Of a DNA stretch of 64,000 nt, positions 28,101 to 35,452 are shown piece after piece (the stretch's first letter is position 1; the number at the start of each line of letters is the position of its first letter). The position numbers and the translations under genes were made by a program. The notes under the pieces are model-generated. The model was given only the letters and a program-made list of their open reading frames with translations, was not told the origin of the DNA and searched no databases. This stretch comes from Streptomyces sp. DSM 110735 (GTDB lineage: Bacteria; Actinomycetota; Actinomycetes; Streptomycetales; Streptomycetaceae): NCBI RefSeq assembly GCF_016482685.1, contig NZ_JACYHF010000002.1, positions 248,001 to 312,000 of the forward strand, written 5' to 3'.

Positions 28101-28832
28101 CACGATGTCGGCGGGCTTCTCTGCCAGAGCCGTCCGGAGCGCGGTGAGGCTGCCGGAGCTGAGGACGCGCAGCTCGGCCGTGCCCGGGATCCGGGACAGC
28201 GCGGTGGCCAGCCGGGCGGTCTCGGCGTCCAGGTCCAGCAGGGCTTCGCGGCGGCCCGGGGCGGTGCGCGGGCCCGCGAGCAGCACGAGCAGGCGCAGCG
28301 GGCGTCCGTCGGCGCCTCCGGTGTGCACGGGTCCCGCCGTATCCGTCCCCGTCCCCGTATCCGCCCCCGCCCCCGCCCTCGTCTCCGTCTCCGTCTCGGC
28401 GAAGGCGCGGTACGGGCGGATCGTCGGGTGGAGTGCCAATGGCACCGTCTGGCCGGGCAGGGTGAGGGCTTCCCACGGCAGGTCGGCGAGTTCGCCCGGT
28501 TCCGCCTCGATGGCGAGCGGCAGACCGTGCTCCCCGGTCGTCTCACGCTCGGCTGCGGCGAGGGCGAGCGTCACCGCGGAGCCCGCCGCCTCGGCGAGCA
28601 GGTGTCCGAGGCGCCGGGTGAGTACCGACGGTGGCACGCCGGTGGCCCGTCGCCGCGCGCCCCTGCCCGCGGTCTCGTACGCCCGGTTCAGCGCCCGGAC
28701 GGTCTCCGCCAGGGGGTAGGACACCTGGGCACCCGGTCCCTGGGCGACGGTCTTCGTACCGGCGTTGAGCGTCACGGCGGTACGCCGTATTTCCAGCCGC
28801 CAGTGGGAGCCCTTCACGGGGTCATCGGGCAC
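25167..28832 (-). CDS. CHAT-domain / STAND NTPase / TPR protein
   Basis: 1221 residues. Order: unknown N-terminus (1-70), CHAT caspase-like protease domain (about 90-390) with catalytic His in VHIVCHAGPGE (about 248) and Cys in VVLAGCSTAS (about 289), NTPase with Walker A GVGGVGKSA (about 451) and a Walker B-like LVLDDFETN, a winged-helix region, and C-terminal TPRs (about 860-1215). STAND NTPases with TPR sensors and CHAT effectors act in regulated proteolysis, and several are defence or cell-death proteins. GTG 28832 lies inside the end of the upstream membrane-protein gene (11-bp overlap), implying coupling. Low-complexity inserts occur near 150-170 (Thr/Glu/Gly) and 797-815 (repeated TGD). 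Confidence 0.9.
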   Translation of the reverse strand: MPDDPVKGSHWRLEIRRTAVTLNAGTKTVAQGPGAQVSYPLAETVRALNRAYETAGRGARRRATGVPPSVLTRRLGHLLAEAAGSAVTLALAAAERETTGEHGLPLAIEAEPGELADLPWEALTLPGQTVPLALHPTIRPYRAFAETETETRAGAGADTGTGTDTAGPVHTGGADGRPLRLLVLLAGPRTAPGRREALLDLDAETARLATALSRIPGTAELRVLSSGSLTALRTALAEKPADIVHIVCHAGPGELLLEDDNGGPAPVTAHALCEALRDGHGVPAVVLAGCSTASSVRRNRPHAGPEPAHDTRYLPGLAQSLAEFGSPAVVAMSAPVRDVYAGALMADMYAELAAGRPLWEALHAARTEQERVRRSTNERWLPEWHVPLLFAGTRPTRATPDPGELHEEEPVAAAVPPLALPLGAFVGRRTHLRTALKALAEDAALVVHGVGGVGKSAFVGELLRLRALPTPTVLLGGLVSPDSILRETAAALAPGADAEHARAVRDPQQHWSARLDDLAAAQLTLVLDDFETNLSRDARGRTRFTDPELGEFLAAWVTRSTGASLLVASRHPLPLPNGTAAGRVRQMPLPPLSRDETDLMRLRLPLTRLLPPKYWQRIRHAAGGHPRTYAYLEALLGTGRPADDLAERIGRLGGGLDVARSRVRGQLRPALREALSLTAADTLLQELLATLDPESRTVLHRAAVYRVPVPAQAFGVVEDVEGVEDTARARDDRGHGTPAALATLAEAGLLAEDGVDEAGTPVWSVHRWIAAELERLDPSAAQDAHRRAAAHHEARFHGDVTTGDATTGDGTTGDRKDPKPDAAPPALSDAARVEAAFEALHHLGAAGRDEQAGVLGRSLCRILHAKGRWSTERALCLRMLEWSEPGTESEAVVHRQLGLIARDRGEMHAARTHLERALAVSTGADDVLGVAYAEHQLGSIEHEQGDHRAAESRYLRARGAFRELGRERDAAATLYQLSMLNQYDGQPERAAAGFAEAMEVFRREGDVGAVIACHRSLSYLAEDEQDLAKAMDHCRAAVALCEESEDLAQAEELRNQIGTLHVLAGELTEAHREFDAALRSAVARDAPEEMARSHQHLGICSERMGAMEIAEEHIRTSLRLNTELGRVVGQAQCLTILARLTRLRDRPADGLSLARTALALYARTDEVRDRSGTYRVIGDCLRDLGRTEAARRFYTAGVRDAQSPRDAENNLAALRELDAGA
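26387..26440. repeat. 15-bp tandem repeat inside the CHAT gene
   Basis: Three to four copies of a 15-bp unit containing GTCGCCTGTC, in frame, encoding the TTGDA/TTGDG/TTGDR repeats that join the NTPase/winged-helix part to the TPR part. Copies differ by single bases, typical of slippage in a linker. Confidence 0.65.
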
Positions 28833-29577
28833 AGGGATTCTCCTCCGCGTGGGAGCCGTGCGGCAGGGGCGGCGTGCCCGCCTGGCAGACGTACACCACG
28901 GTCGGCTCGTCCTTGGCGTCGAGCGGTGCCGTGACGTAGAGCGCGGCACCGGCGAGTACGAGCAGCGCGGCCAGGAGCGTGTCCCTGCGGGCCCGCCGCA
29001 GTGCCAGTCCCACCTGCCAGGCGTGGATCCAGGCGAGCAACCGGCGTTCCAGGCGCTGCGACAGGAGCGCGTTGCGCCGCGCGACGGCTGCCTCGTGGGT
29101 CAGGACCCTGATGCGTGCGGGGTCGTTCTCGCGCGCCAGCATGGCGTCGAGGCGCGCGGCGACGGTCAGGCGCAGGCGGTGTTCCTGCCGCAGGGCGGCC
29201 GGGTCGGTGGCGCGGGGTCCGTAGAAGTCCGCGGGGCTGCGGTCGATGAGTTCTCTCAAGCCTTTGAGGCGGGGCGAGTTGAGGTCGTCGAGCACGGCGG
29301 TGCGTGGACCGAGCACGTCGCTGGTGCGCCATACCGCCCAGACCACGCCCACGAGCGCGAGCAGGATGCCGCCGACCGCCGCGATCACGTCACCGGTGTC
29401 GTCCAGGTCCTTCACGATGACGAGGGGTCCGCCCGCCAGCACCAGCGCGCCGACTCCCGCCGCCGCGCCGATGATCCATCGTGCGGTGGACCGCATGTCG
29501 CTCACGGACGCCTGGAGGTCGGCGAGGACGGGATCGGGTCCGGGGTCCGGGACCTGACCCTCGGCGGGGCTGCTCAC
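28822..29577 (-). CDS. Membrane protein coupled to the CHAT gene
   Basis: 251 residues. Two hydrophobic segments near residues 34-57 and 63-85, a long charged cytoplasmic-type middle (RLKGLRELIDRSPADFYGP, then Arg-rich helices), and a third segment near 203-220, ending in a short Cys-containing tail. Unknown family. The start overlaps the stop of the 62-residue gene (ATGA), and its end overlaps the CHAT start. Its consistent coupling suggests a partner, perhaps a membrane anchor, substrate or sensor for the CHAT protein; this is inference. Confidence 0.8.
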   Translation of the reverse strand: MSSPAEGQVPDPGPDPVLADLQASVSDMRSTARWIIGAAAGVGALVLAGGPLVIVKDLDDTGDVIAAVGGILLALVGVVWAVWRTSDVLGPRTAVLDDLNSPRLKGLRELIDRSPADFYGPRATDPAALRQEHRLRLTVAARLDAMLARENDPARIRVLTHEAAVARRNALLSQRLERRLLAWIHAWQVGLALRRARRDTLLAALLVLAGAALYVTAPLDAKDEPTVVYVCQAGTPPLPHGSHAEENPCAR

Positions 29578-29762
29578 TCCGGGAACGGGAGGTCGTCGGG
29601 ACCTTCGTCGTCCTCGTCGTCGGTGTGGCCCCGCAGTTGGGGCGGCAACTGGTCGTCGGGGAGTTCCTCGTGCTCGACCCAGTCGCTTCCGTCGAAGTAC
29701 TCCACGGTCGTGCCGGTGAACCTGACGTCACCGGCTTCGGGGGGCGGAGGTTGCGTGGTCAT
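29574..29762 (-). CDS. Small acidic protein (62 aa) of the CHAT operon
   Basis: 62 residues, strongly acidic. The first half carries a short beta-like stretch VEYFDGSDWVEHEELPDD; the second half is an Asp/Glu-rich tail (TDDEDDEGPDDL). Its TGA overlaps the ATG of the membrane-protein gene by four bases, so it is first in a three-gene coupled operon ending with the CHAT protease. Family unknown; an adaptor, inhibitor or substrate of the CHAT protein are all possible. Confidence 0.7.
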   Translation of the reverse strand: MTTQPPPPEAGDVRFTGTTVEYFDGSDWVEHEELPDDQLPPQLRGHTDDEDDEGPDDLPFPE

Positions 29763-29993
29763 GGCCGGATTATCAGGCCAAGTCACCTTTCCCGCAGGGC
29801 ATTCGGGGAAGCGGAGGGAGCCAGGTCCGGTCGCCCTCAGCCGGTGGACGCGAAGTGGTTCCGGAGAACTGTCCGGACCGGTAGCCTTTCGCCCTCGTAT
29901 CAACCCTCCTGCACACGATGGCCGTTGAGCACTGCCCCACTACGGTTCTCCCCGCGTCCGATCCAGTGGGCGCCCCGTCGAAGGGACCTCCTC

Positions 29994-30428
29994 GTGCACG
30001 ACTTGACGCTCGGCCCGGACGGACGCGGGACGCTGGTGGAGCTGCTCCACCAACTGGTCACCTCCGCAGGGCTCGTCACCACGGTGCAGACCTCGACCGG
30101 CATCCCGGAGACGGTCGGGCAGATCGTCGAGGCGGCACCGCGCCTGTCCGAGGACCACGAGATCACCTCCGGCGGTCTGATCGTGAGCCGGGTCGGCATG
30201 TACCGGATCGTCTGGGGCGTCGTCAGCCACCCCGGCGGCAGCCTGGCCGTCCTCACCCCGCTGCCCGGCTACGAGGGCCAGACCTCCGACTGGACCCGCC
30301 ACTACATGCACGAGGTACTCGACCCCGTACTCGCCCTCTCGAAGCGCGGGCATCGCACGGGCGGCGGGGGCAACGGGGCGGTGACGGACGAGGAGTTCGC
30401 GCGGGCGTTCCGCGAGGCGTACGTCTGA
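29994..30428 (+). CDS. Hypothetical protein (144 aa)
   Basis: Not recognised. An alpha-beta protein: VHDLTLGPDGRGTLVELLHQLV, then VQIVEAAP-like helices, GGLIVSRVGMYRIVWGVVSHPGGSLAVLTPLPGYEG and a helical, charged C-terminus ending EFARAFREAYV. The GTG at 29994 is preceded by GAAGGGA. It is divergent from the CHAT operon across 231 bp, which must contain both promoters. No signal peptide or membrane segment. A link to the CHAT system rests on position alone. Confidence 0.65.
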   Translation: MHDLTLGPDGRGTLVELLHQLVTSAGLVTTVQTSTGIPETVGQIVEAAPRLSEDHEITSGGLIVSRVGMYRIVWGVVSHPGGSLAVLTPLPGYEGQTSDWTRHYMHEVLDPVLALSKRGHRTGGGGNGAVTDEEFARAFREAYV

Positions 30429-30525
30429 CCGCGCCGTCACCGATCGCCACGGTCCGCGTACCGCACGGATACGATCAGCGCCTCGCGCAGACCGCTGCCG
30501 AGCAGGAAGAGGGGGGCACTGATCC

Positions 30526-31053
30526 ATGGGGAAGTCGGCACGGGTGCTGGGCCAGGAGTTCGGCCGGACGGCTCGCGAAATGAACGAACTCCTCAAGGAT
30601 CACGGGTACTTGTACGGAACCCCCGGCGCCTACGGGCTCACCGAGAAGGGGCAGCAGTACGCGGAGGAGCAGTACCACTCACGCGGCACGGGCGGGTACG
30701 CCCAGTACAACAAGAGCTGGGAAACCCGCACTTGGAGCGACGAGACGGCGGCGGCGCTCAGGGCCGACATGGAAGCCAACCCCGGAGGCATCGGCGCGGA
30801 AGACGCCCTCGCCCAGGAAGAGGACGCCCCCGGGAACGAGCCCTACGTGGACCCCGACGACAGCGGCGACGACGACTCTCCGCCCAGTTGGCAGGCGCTG
30901 GCGGTCGCCGGGGTCGTCGTGGGGGCTCTTCTCGTCGCGCCTCACGTGAAGCCCTTCTGGAACAACAAGGTCAAACCTGCGGCGAAGAAGTTCCGGGACG
31001 GGTGGGCGAAGCAGGAGTCGGCGCAGGAATCGGCGGAGTCTGCCGACTCGTGA
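30526..31053 (+). CDS. Membrane-anchored protein with KilA-C-like winged helix
   Basis: 175 residues. The N-terminus (VLGQEFGRTAREMNELLKDHGYLYGTPGAYGLTEKGQQYAEEQY) resembles the DNA-binding C-terminal domain of phage antirepressors (KilAC/Ant). An acidic linker follows (about 95-122, Glu/Asp-rich), then one hydrophobic segment (about 125-142, WQALAVAGVVVGALLVAP) and a Lys-rich end. A winged helix linked to a single membrane span is unusual and could act as a membrane-tethered regulator. Start ATG 30526 has GAAGAGG upstream. Its end overlaps the convergent transporter gene. Confidence 0.7.
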   Translation: MGKSARVLGQEFGRTAREMNELLKDHGYLYGTPGAYGLTEKGQQYAEEQYHSRGTGGYAQYNKSWETRTWSDETAAALRADMEANPGGIGAEDALAQEEDAPGNEPYVDPDDSGDDDSPPSWQALAVAGVVVGALLVAPHVKPFWNNKVKPAAKKFRDGWAKQESAQESAESADS

Positions 31054-31963
31054 GCTGACGTTGGTGTTCCGCCGCGCGGCGCCCCCAGGTGGTTCCGGCG
31101 AGGACGAGCACGGCACCCAAGTACCCCAGCACGCCCGGCCGTTCGCCGCCGAGCGCGACACCGATGACCGCAGCCCACAGAGGTTCCGTGCCCTGGAGGA
31201 GGCTGACGCGGGAGGGGGTGCTGCGGCGTACGGCCCAGAGCTGGACGAAGAAGGCGAACAAGGTGCACATGAGGGACAGGTAGAGCAGGTTGATCCACTG
31301 AGCACCGGTGAAGGACGCCGCCAGCGCCCAGGGCGGCGTCCCGCCCATCGGGGACAGGATCGCGAACGCGACCACGGCGGTGGCGAGTTGGACGAACGTG
31401 AGAGCCGCGTCGTCGGTGCCCCGTACGGCGGGGAGGCGGTGCATGAGCAGAACGGTGGCGGTCCGGGCGACGGCGGCCAGCAGCATCAGCAGATCGCCGA
31501 GAGAGGGCGCCGTGAAGCCGGTGCCCTGGGTGAGCAGGGCGACCCCGACCAGGGAGAGCCCTGCCGCGGCCAGGAAGGACCGGCTGGGCGGCGTCCGGTT
31601 GAGGGCGGCTTCGGCGAGAGGCGTGAACACCATGGTGAGACTGATGATCAGCCCCGCGTTGGTCGCCGAGGTGTGCACGACGCCGTAGGTCTCCAGCAGA
31701 AAGACAGCGGCGAGGAACAGCCCCAGAACCCCTCCCCCACGTAGCTCACGCACCGTCATCCGCCCCACCGCCCGCCACGCCACCAGACCGAGAAGCGGCA
31801 GGGCTATGACGAAGCGCAGCAGAAGCAGGGTGACGACGGTGTCTTCATGCGTGATGTTCTTGGTCGCCAGATAGCTGGAGCCCCAGACGACGGCGACCAG
31901 AAGAACGGGACCGTCGGTCAGCCAGGCTCCACGGGAGCGGGGAGTGGCGGGCGCGGTGGGCAC
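30971..31963 (-). CDS. EamA/DMT family transporter
   Basis: 330 residues with ten hydrophobic segments arranged as two EamA repeats. The first begins GPVLLVAVVWGSSYLATKNIT and the second GDLLMLLAAVARTATVLLMHRL. Family members export metabolites or take up drugs and amines; substrate unknown. The 3' end overlaps the convergent 30526-31053 gene by 83 bp. Confidence 0.9.
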   Translation of the reverse strand: MPTAPATPRSRGAWLTDGPVLLVAVVWGSSYLATKNITHEDTVVTLLLLRFVIALPLLGLVAWRAVGRMTVRELRGGGVLGLFLAAVFLLETYGVVHTSATNAGLIISLTMVFTPLAEAALNRTPPSRSFLAAAGLSLVGVALLTQGTGFTAPSLGDLLMLLAAVARTATVLLMHRLPAVRGTDDAALTFVQLATAVVAFAILSPMGGTPPWALAASFTGAQWINLLYLSLMCTLFAFFVQLWAVRRSTPSRVSLLQGTEPLWAAVIGVALGGERPGVLGYLGAVLVLAGTTWGRRAAEHQRQLTSRQTPPIPAPTPASPTRPGTSSPQV

Positions 31964-32189
31964 AGGCTTCTCCAGGGTATGAGGCGGCCCCGATCCGAGC
32001 CGGTGGGACCGGGTCGGCGCACGGGCCGTCGCCAGGACGTGAAACGGAACTCGTCACACGCCCCAGCAACCCCGTTGTCGCTGAAGCGCCCGAAGATCGA
32101 CTTCGGACGGCTGACGCTACAAGCAGTCGCCGACGCGCGCACCCCTCAATATCGCGCAGGTCAAGGTGACCGCGAACCAGGGCCCGCGC
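31964..32189. other. Intergenic region with no recognisable feature
   Basis: 226 bp between the DMT transporter start and the helicase stop, both on the minus strand. It should contain the transporter promoter. No clear hairpin, palindrome or gene was found. Confidence 0.5.
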
Positions 32190-33632
32190 TCAGCGGGACT
32201 TCCGTGCCCGTGCCGCCCTCCGCGCCTCCGCGAGCTTTCGTGCCTCCGTTGCCTTTCGGGTTTCCTTCGCCGGGCGGCCCGGGCGGGTGCCCATGCCGCG
32301 GAAGGGGGCGTTGGTGTTCTTGGCGGGGGCTGCGGAGGGGGCGCGGCGGGCGCCGGTGAGGGTGGTGAGTTTCGCTTCGCCGGAGCGGACGGGGGTGACC
32401 GTGGGGCGGATGCCGGCGTCGGACATCATGCGGTGGACGTCGCCGCGTTCGCCGGGGGTGACGAGGGTGACCACGCTGCCGGACTCTCCGGCGCGGGCGG
32501 TGCGGCCGCCGCGGTGGAGGTAGTCCTTGGGGTCGGTGGGCGGGTCGACGTTGACGACGAGGTCGAGGTCGTCGATGTGGATGCCACGGGCGGCGACGTT
32601 GGTGGCGACCAGCACCGTGAGGTCGCCGTCCTTGAACCGGCCGAGCGTGTGGGTGCGTTGGGGCTGCGACTTACCGCTGTGCAGGGCGGCTGCCTGGATG
32701 CCGCTGTCGCGCAGATGGCGGGTGAACCGGTCGACGGCCACCTTGGTGTCCAGGAACATCAGGACCCGGCCGTCGCGGGCGGCGATCTCGGTGGCGGTGG
32801 CGAGCTTGTCGGCCGGGTGGACGAGGAGCACGTGGTGCTCCATCGTCGTGACCGATCCCGAGGACCGGTCGACCGAGGCGGAGACCGGGTCGTGCAGATG
32901 GTGCTCGACCAGGCGCTCGACGTCGCGGTCGAGCGTGGCGGAGAACAGCATCCGCTGACCGCCGGGGCGCACCTGGTCCAGGAGTTCCGAGACCTGGGGC
33001 AGGAACCCCATGTCGCACATCTGGTCCGCCTCGTCCAGGACCGTGATCTCCACGCGGTCCAGACGGCAGTCCCGGCGCGAGACCAGGTCGGTCAGCCGTC
33101 CCGGCGTGGCGACGACGACCTCGGCTCCGGTCTTCAGCGACGCCGCCTGCCGCCCGATCGACAGACCGCCGACCACGGTCGCCAGCCGTACGCCGAGGAC
33201 CTCCGCGTACGGCGTCAGGGCGTCGGTCACCTGCTGCGCGAGTTCCCTGGTCGGTACGAGGACCAGGGCAAGGGGGCGCTTCGCGTCGGCGCGGCGCCCC
33301 GCCGTACGAACCAGCAGCGGGAGACCGAAGGCGAGCGTCTTGCCCGAGCCGGTGCGCGCCCGGCCGAGGATGTCGCGGCCCGCGAGGGCGTTCGGCAGGG
33401 TGGCCGCCTGGATCGGGAAGGGCTCCCGCACCGCCAGCTCGGTCATCGTGCGGACCAGCTCCGACGGCAGGTCCAGCTCGGCGAACGCCTCGATCGGCGG
33501 CAGACCCGGCGTCGTCGCGCCGGGTGCCGCGTCCTCGCGCTCCGGCGTCTCGGCGCGGTCGTGGTCGCGGTCGTTGCCGTTGCCGTTGCCGTCGGCACCG
33601 GGGTGTCCGGGGTTCGGCGTCTTCGCGTTCAT
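32190..33632 (-). CDS. DEAD-box ATP-dependent RNA helicase
   Basis: 480 residues. Complete motif set: Q motif (FPIQAATLP), I ARTGSGKT, Ia PTRELAQQ, II DEAD, III SAT, IV/V (TNVAARGIHI) and VI HRGGRTARAG. The C-terminal tail (about 445-480) is Arg/Lys/Ala-rich, as in RNA-binding extensions of RhlE/CsdA-like enzymes. It unwinds RNA, likely in ribosome assembly or cold-stress mRNA turnover. ATG 33632 is preceded by GGAAGG. A leader of at least 35 nt with a hairpin lies upstream. Confidence 0.95.
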   Translation of the reverse strand: MNAKTPNPGHPGADGNGNGNDRDHDRAETPEREDAAPGATTPGLPPIEAFAELDLPSELVRTMTELAVREPFPIQAATLPNALAGRDILGRARTGSGKTLAFGLPLLVRTAGRRADAKRPLALVLVPTRELAQQVTDALTPYAEVLGVRLATVVGGLSIGRQAASLKTGAEVVVATPGRLTDLVSRRDCRLDRVEITVLDEADQMCDMGFLPQVSELLDQVRPGGQRMLFSATLDRDVERLVEHHLHDPVSASVDRSSGSVTTMEHHVLLVHPADKLATATEIAARDGRVLMFLDTKVAVDRFTRHLRDSGIQAAALHSGKSQPQRTHTLGRFKDGDLTVLVATNVAARGIHIDDLDLVVNVDPPTDPKDYLHRGGRTARAGESGSVVTLVTPGERGDVHRMMSDAGIRPTVTPVRSGEAKLTTLTGARRAPSAAPAKNTNAPFRGMGTRPGRPAKETRKATEARKLAEARRAARARKSR

Positions 33633-33665
33633 GGGGACCTTCCTTCGCTGGTGACCCCGAACGGA

Positions 33666-33699
33666 ACAGGGCCCGCGCCTTGGTCGGCACGGGCCCTGT
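33666..33699 (-). terminator. Perfect 10-bp hairpin ahead of the helicase gene
   Basis: ACAGGGCCCG (33666-33675) and CGGGCCCTGT (33690-33699) with a 14-nt loop, between the monooxygenase stop (33800) and the helicase start (33632), both on the minus strand. It may terminate the monooxygenase transcript or, since it is only 33 bp from the helicase ATG, act as a leader structure on helicase mRNA. Confidence 0.6.
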
Positions 33700-33799
33700 G
33701 TGTTTCGAAGCGTACGGTCATTTTACCAGCGCGCGGCCGACAGCGACCGGCACCCGGCACAGGACACAGGACACAGCGCACCCGGCTCCCCGCACCCCG

Positions 33800-35368
33800 T
33801 CATACACCCGCCCCGCACACCGCCCCCAGGTATCCCGCCACCACCGAGGCATCCCCCGCGTCCGAGACGACCCCCACATACCCGTCCGGACGGATGAGAA
33901 CGAGCGTACGTTCCCCCGCCCCGTACGCCCGCCGCAGATGACCGGCGGTATCGGCGACGTCGTCACCATCAACCACTTCGTCCACGACCCGGAGCACCCT
34001 GACGCCGACCCGCGGGAACCCAACCTCCGCCGCACCCCCGAAGCACAGCAACGTGAAGCGCCCGCCGTGCATCAGGTCGTACAGCCTGCGCTCACCGCCC
34101 GTTGTCGCCAGCTCCGTCGCGTCCGGAGCCCGATCGCCCGCGCGCAGAACGGCGTTGTCGTCGCGGTCGTCGTGAGCGAGCGCCAACCCCCGGTATCCGA
34201 TGTCCAGTTGGATCGTGCTGGCGTCGCGGCGGGTCGGGATGTCCTTCGCCCTCATCATCTGTTCGAGCCGCGCGGTCGAGAAGCCGAGCACATGCGCCGC
34301 GACCGGTCGCCGCTCGGACGCGTAGGTGTCGAGGAGGGACGAGGGGGCACCCTGCGCGACGGCGGCGAGCTTCCAGCCCAGGTTCACCGCGTCCTGGATG
34401 CCCGTGTTCATGCCCTGGCCGCCCGCCGGTGAGTGGATGTGCGCGGCGTCTCCGGCGAGGAACACGCGCCCCTCGCGGTAGCGGTCGGCGAGGCGGATGT
34501 TGGCCCGCCACAGCGAGGACCACTCCGGCTCGTGGAGACGGATGCCGGTGCCGCCGGTGCGCCGGTCCAGCACGGCCTGGAGGTTCGCGAGGGTGAGCTG
34601 CGCATCCTGGCCCGGCGCGATACTCGCCTGGTACTGGAACGCGTCGGTGGAGGGCAGCGGGCAGAGCGCGACGATGCCTTCCGCGTGCCGCCAGACGCGC
34701 CAGGCGTCGCGGTCGACGCCGTCGGCCCGGACGTCGGCGACGATCATCCGCACCTCTTCGCGGGTCTCCCCCTCGAAGGCGATACCGGCCCGCTTGCGGA
34801 CGACGCTGTGCCCGCCGTCGCAGCCGACCAGCCACCGCGCGGCGACGGTCGCGACCTCTCCGTCCCCGACCGCGACCCGCGCGGACACCCCGCCCTTCCC
34901 CACCGCGACCCGCGCAGACACCCCGTCGTCGGACTGCTCGAACCCGACCAGTGACGTGCCGAACTCGACCGCGCCGCCGAGTTCGGCCAGCCGCAGCCGC
35001 AGCGCCTCCTCGGTGCGCCACTCGGGCGTGATCAGGCTCGTGGCGTACGGGATGTCGGGGCGGTTCGCCAGCGACTCGGGCACCGCGCCGCCGACCGTCA
35101 CCCTGCCGTCCGGGGAGATGGAGTGCATCGGCATCGCCAGGCGGCCGTGCGCGAGGACGCGGTCGATGACGCCGAGGTTCTCGAAGACTTCGAGGGTGCG
35201 CGGCTGGACGCCCTTGCCGCGCGAGCCGGGCTGGGGTCCCGGAGCGGCTTCGATGAGCCGGAACGACACGTCACGGCGCGCGAGTTCGCAGGCGAGCGTG
35301 AGCCCGGTCGGACCGGCGCCGACGATGAGCACGGTGGGGGCGTTGAGCGGCCGCTCGGACTTCGTCAT
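33800..35368 (-). CDS. FAD-dependent monooxygenase (aromatic hydroxylase type)
   Basis: 522-residue PheA/TfdB-family flavoprotein. Seen: VLIVGAGPTGLTLACELARR (FAD Rossmann, about residue 13), the DG fingerprint LVGCDGGHSVVRKRAGI, GRVFLAGDAAHIHSPAGGQGMNTGIQDAVNLGWKL, and a C-terminal thioredoxin-like domain (about 400-520). It hydroxylates aromatic or polyketide substrates using NAD(P)H and O2; many relatives inactivate rifampicin-like or tetracycline-like compounds, but the substrate is not evident here. An 11-residue duplication (VSARVAVGKGG / VSARVAVGDGE) lies near residues 150-171. Divergent from a TetR gene with two operators between them. Confidence 0.92.
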   Translation of the reverse strand: MTKSERPLNAPTVLIVGAGPTGLTLACELARRDVSFRLIEAAPGPQPGSRGKGVQPRTLEVFENLGVIDRVLAHGRLAMPMHSISPDGRVTVGGAVPESLANRPDIPYATSLITPEWRTEEALRLRLAELGGAVEFGTSLVGFEQSDDGVSARVAVGKGGVSARVAVGDGEVATVAARWLVGCDGGHSVVRKRAGIAFEGETREEVRMIVADVRADGVDRDAWRVWRHAEGIVALCPLPSTDAFQYQASIAPGQDAQLTLANLQAVLDRRTGGTGIRLHEPEWSSLWRANIRLADRYREGRVFLAGDAAHIHSPAGGQGMNTGIQDAVNLGWKLAAVAQGAPSSLLDTYASERRPVAAHVLGFSTARLEQMMRAKDIPTRRDASTIQLDIGYRGLALAHDDRDDNAVLRAGDRAPDATELATTGGERRLYDLMHGGRFTLLCFGGAAEVGFPRVGVRVLRVVDEVVDGDDVADTAGHLRRAYGAGERTLVLIRPDGYVGVVSDAGDASVVAGYLGAVCGAGV

Positions 35369-35384
35369 GGTCCCGTCCTCGCAA

Positions 35385-35442
35385 TAAGAGTGGTTGGCAT
35401 CTCTTATACGGGGTCGTTGATAAGAGATGCAAGCCTCTCTTA
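35385..35442. promoter_or_regulatory. Two identical TetR-type operators
   Basis: TAAGAG-N10-CTCTTA occurs twice: 35385-35406 and 35421-35442. The copies are 36 bp apart centre to centre and lie between the divergent monooxygenase (start 35368) and TetR (start 35453) genes. The matching arms and spacing strongly suggest two dimers of the adjacent TetR protein binding to repress both promoters. Confidence 0.82.
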
Positions 35443-35452
35443 CGATGGCGGC

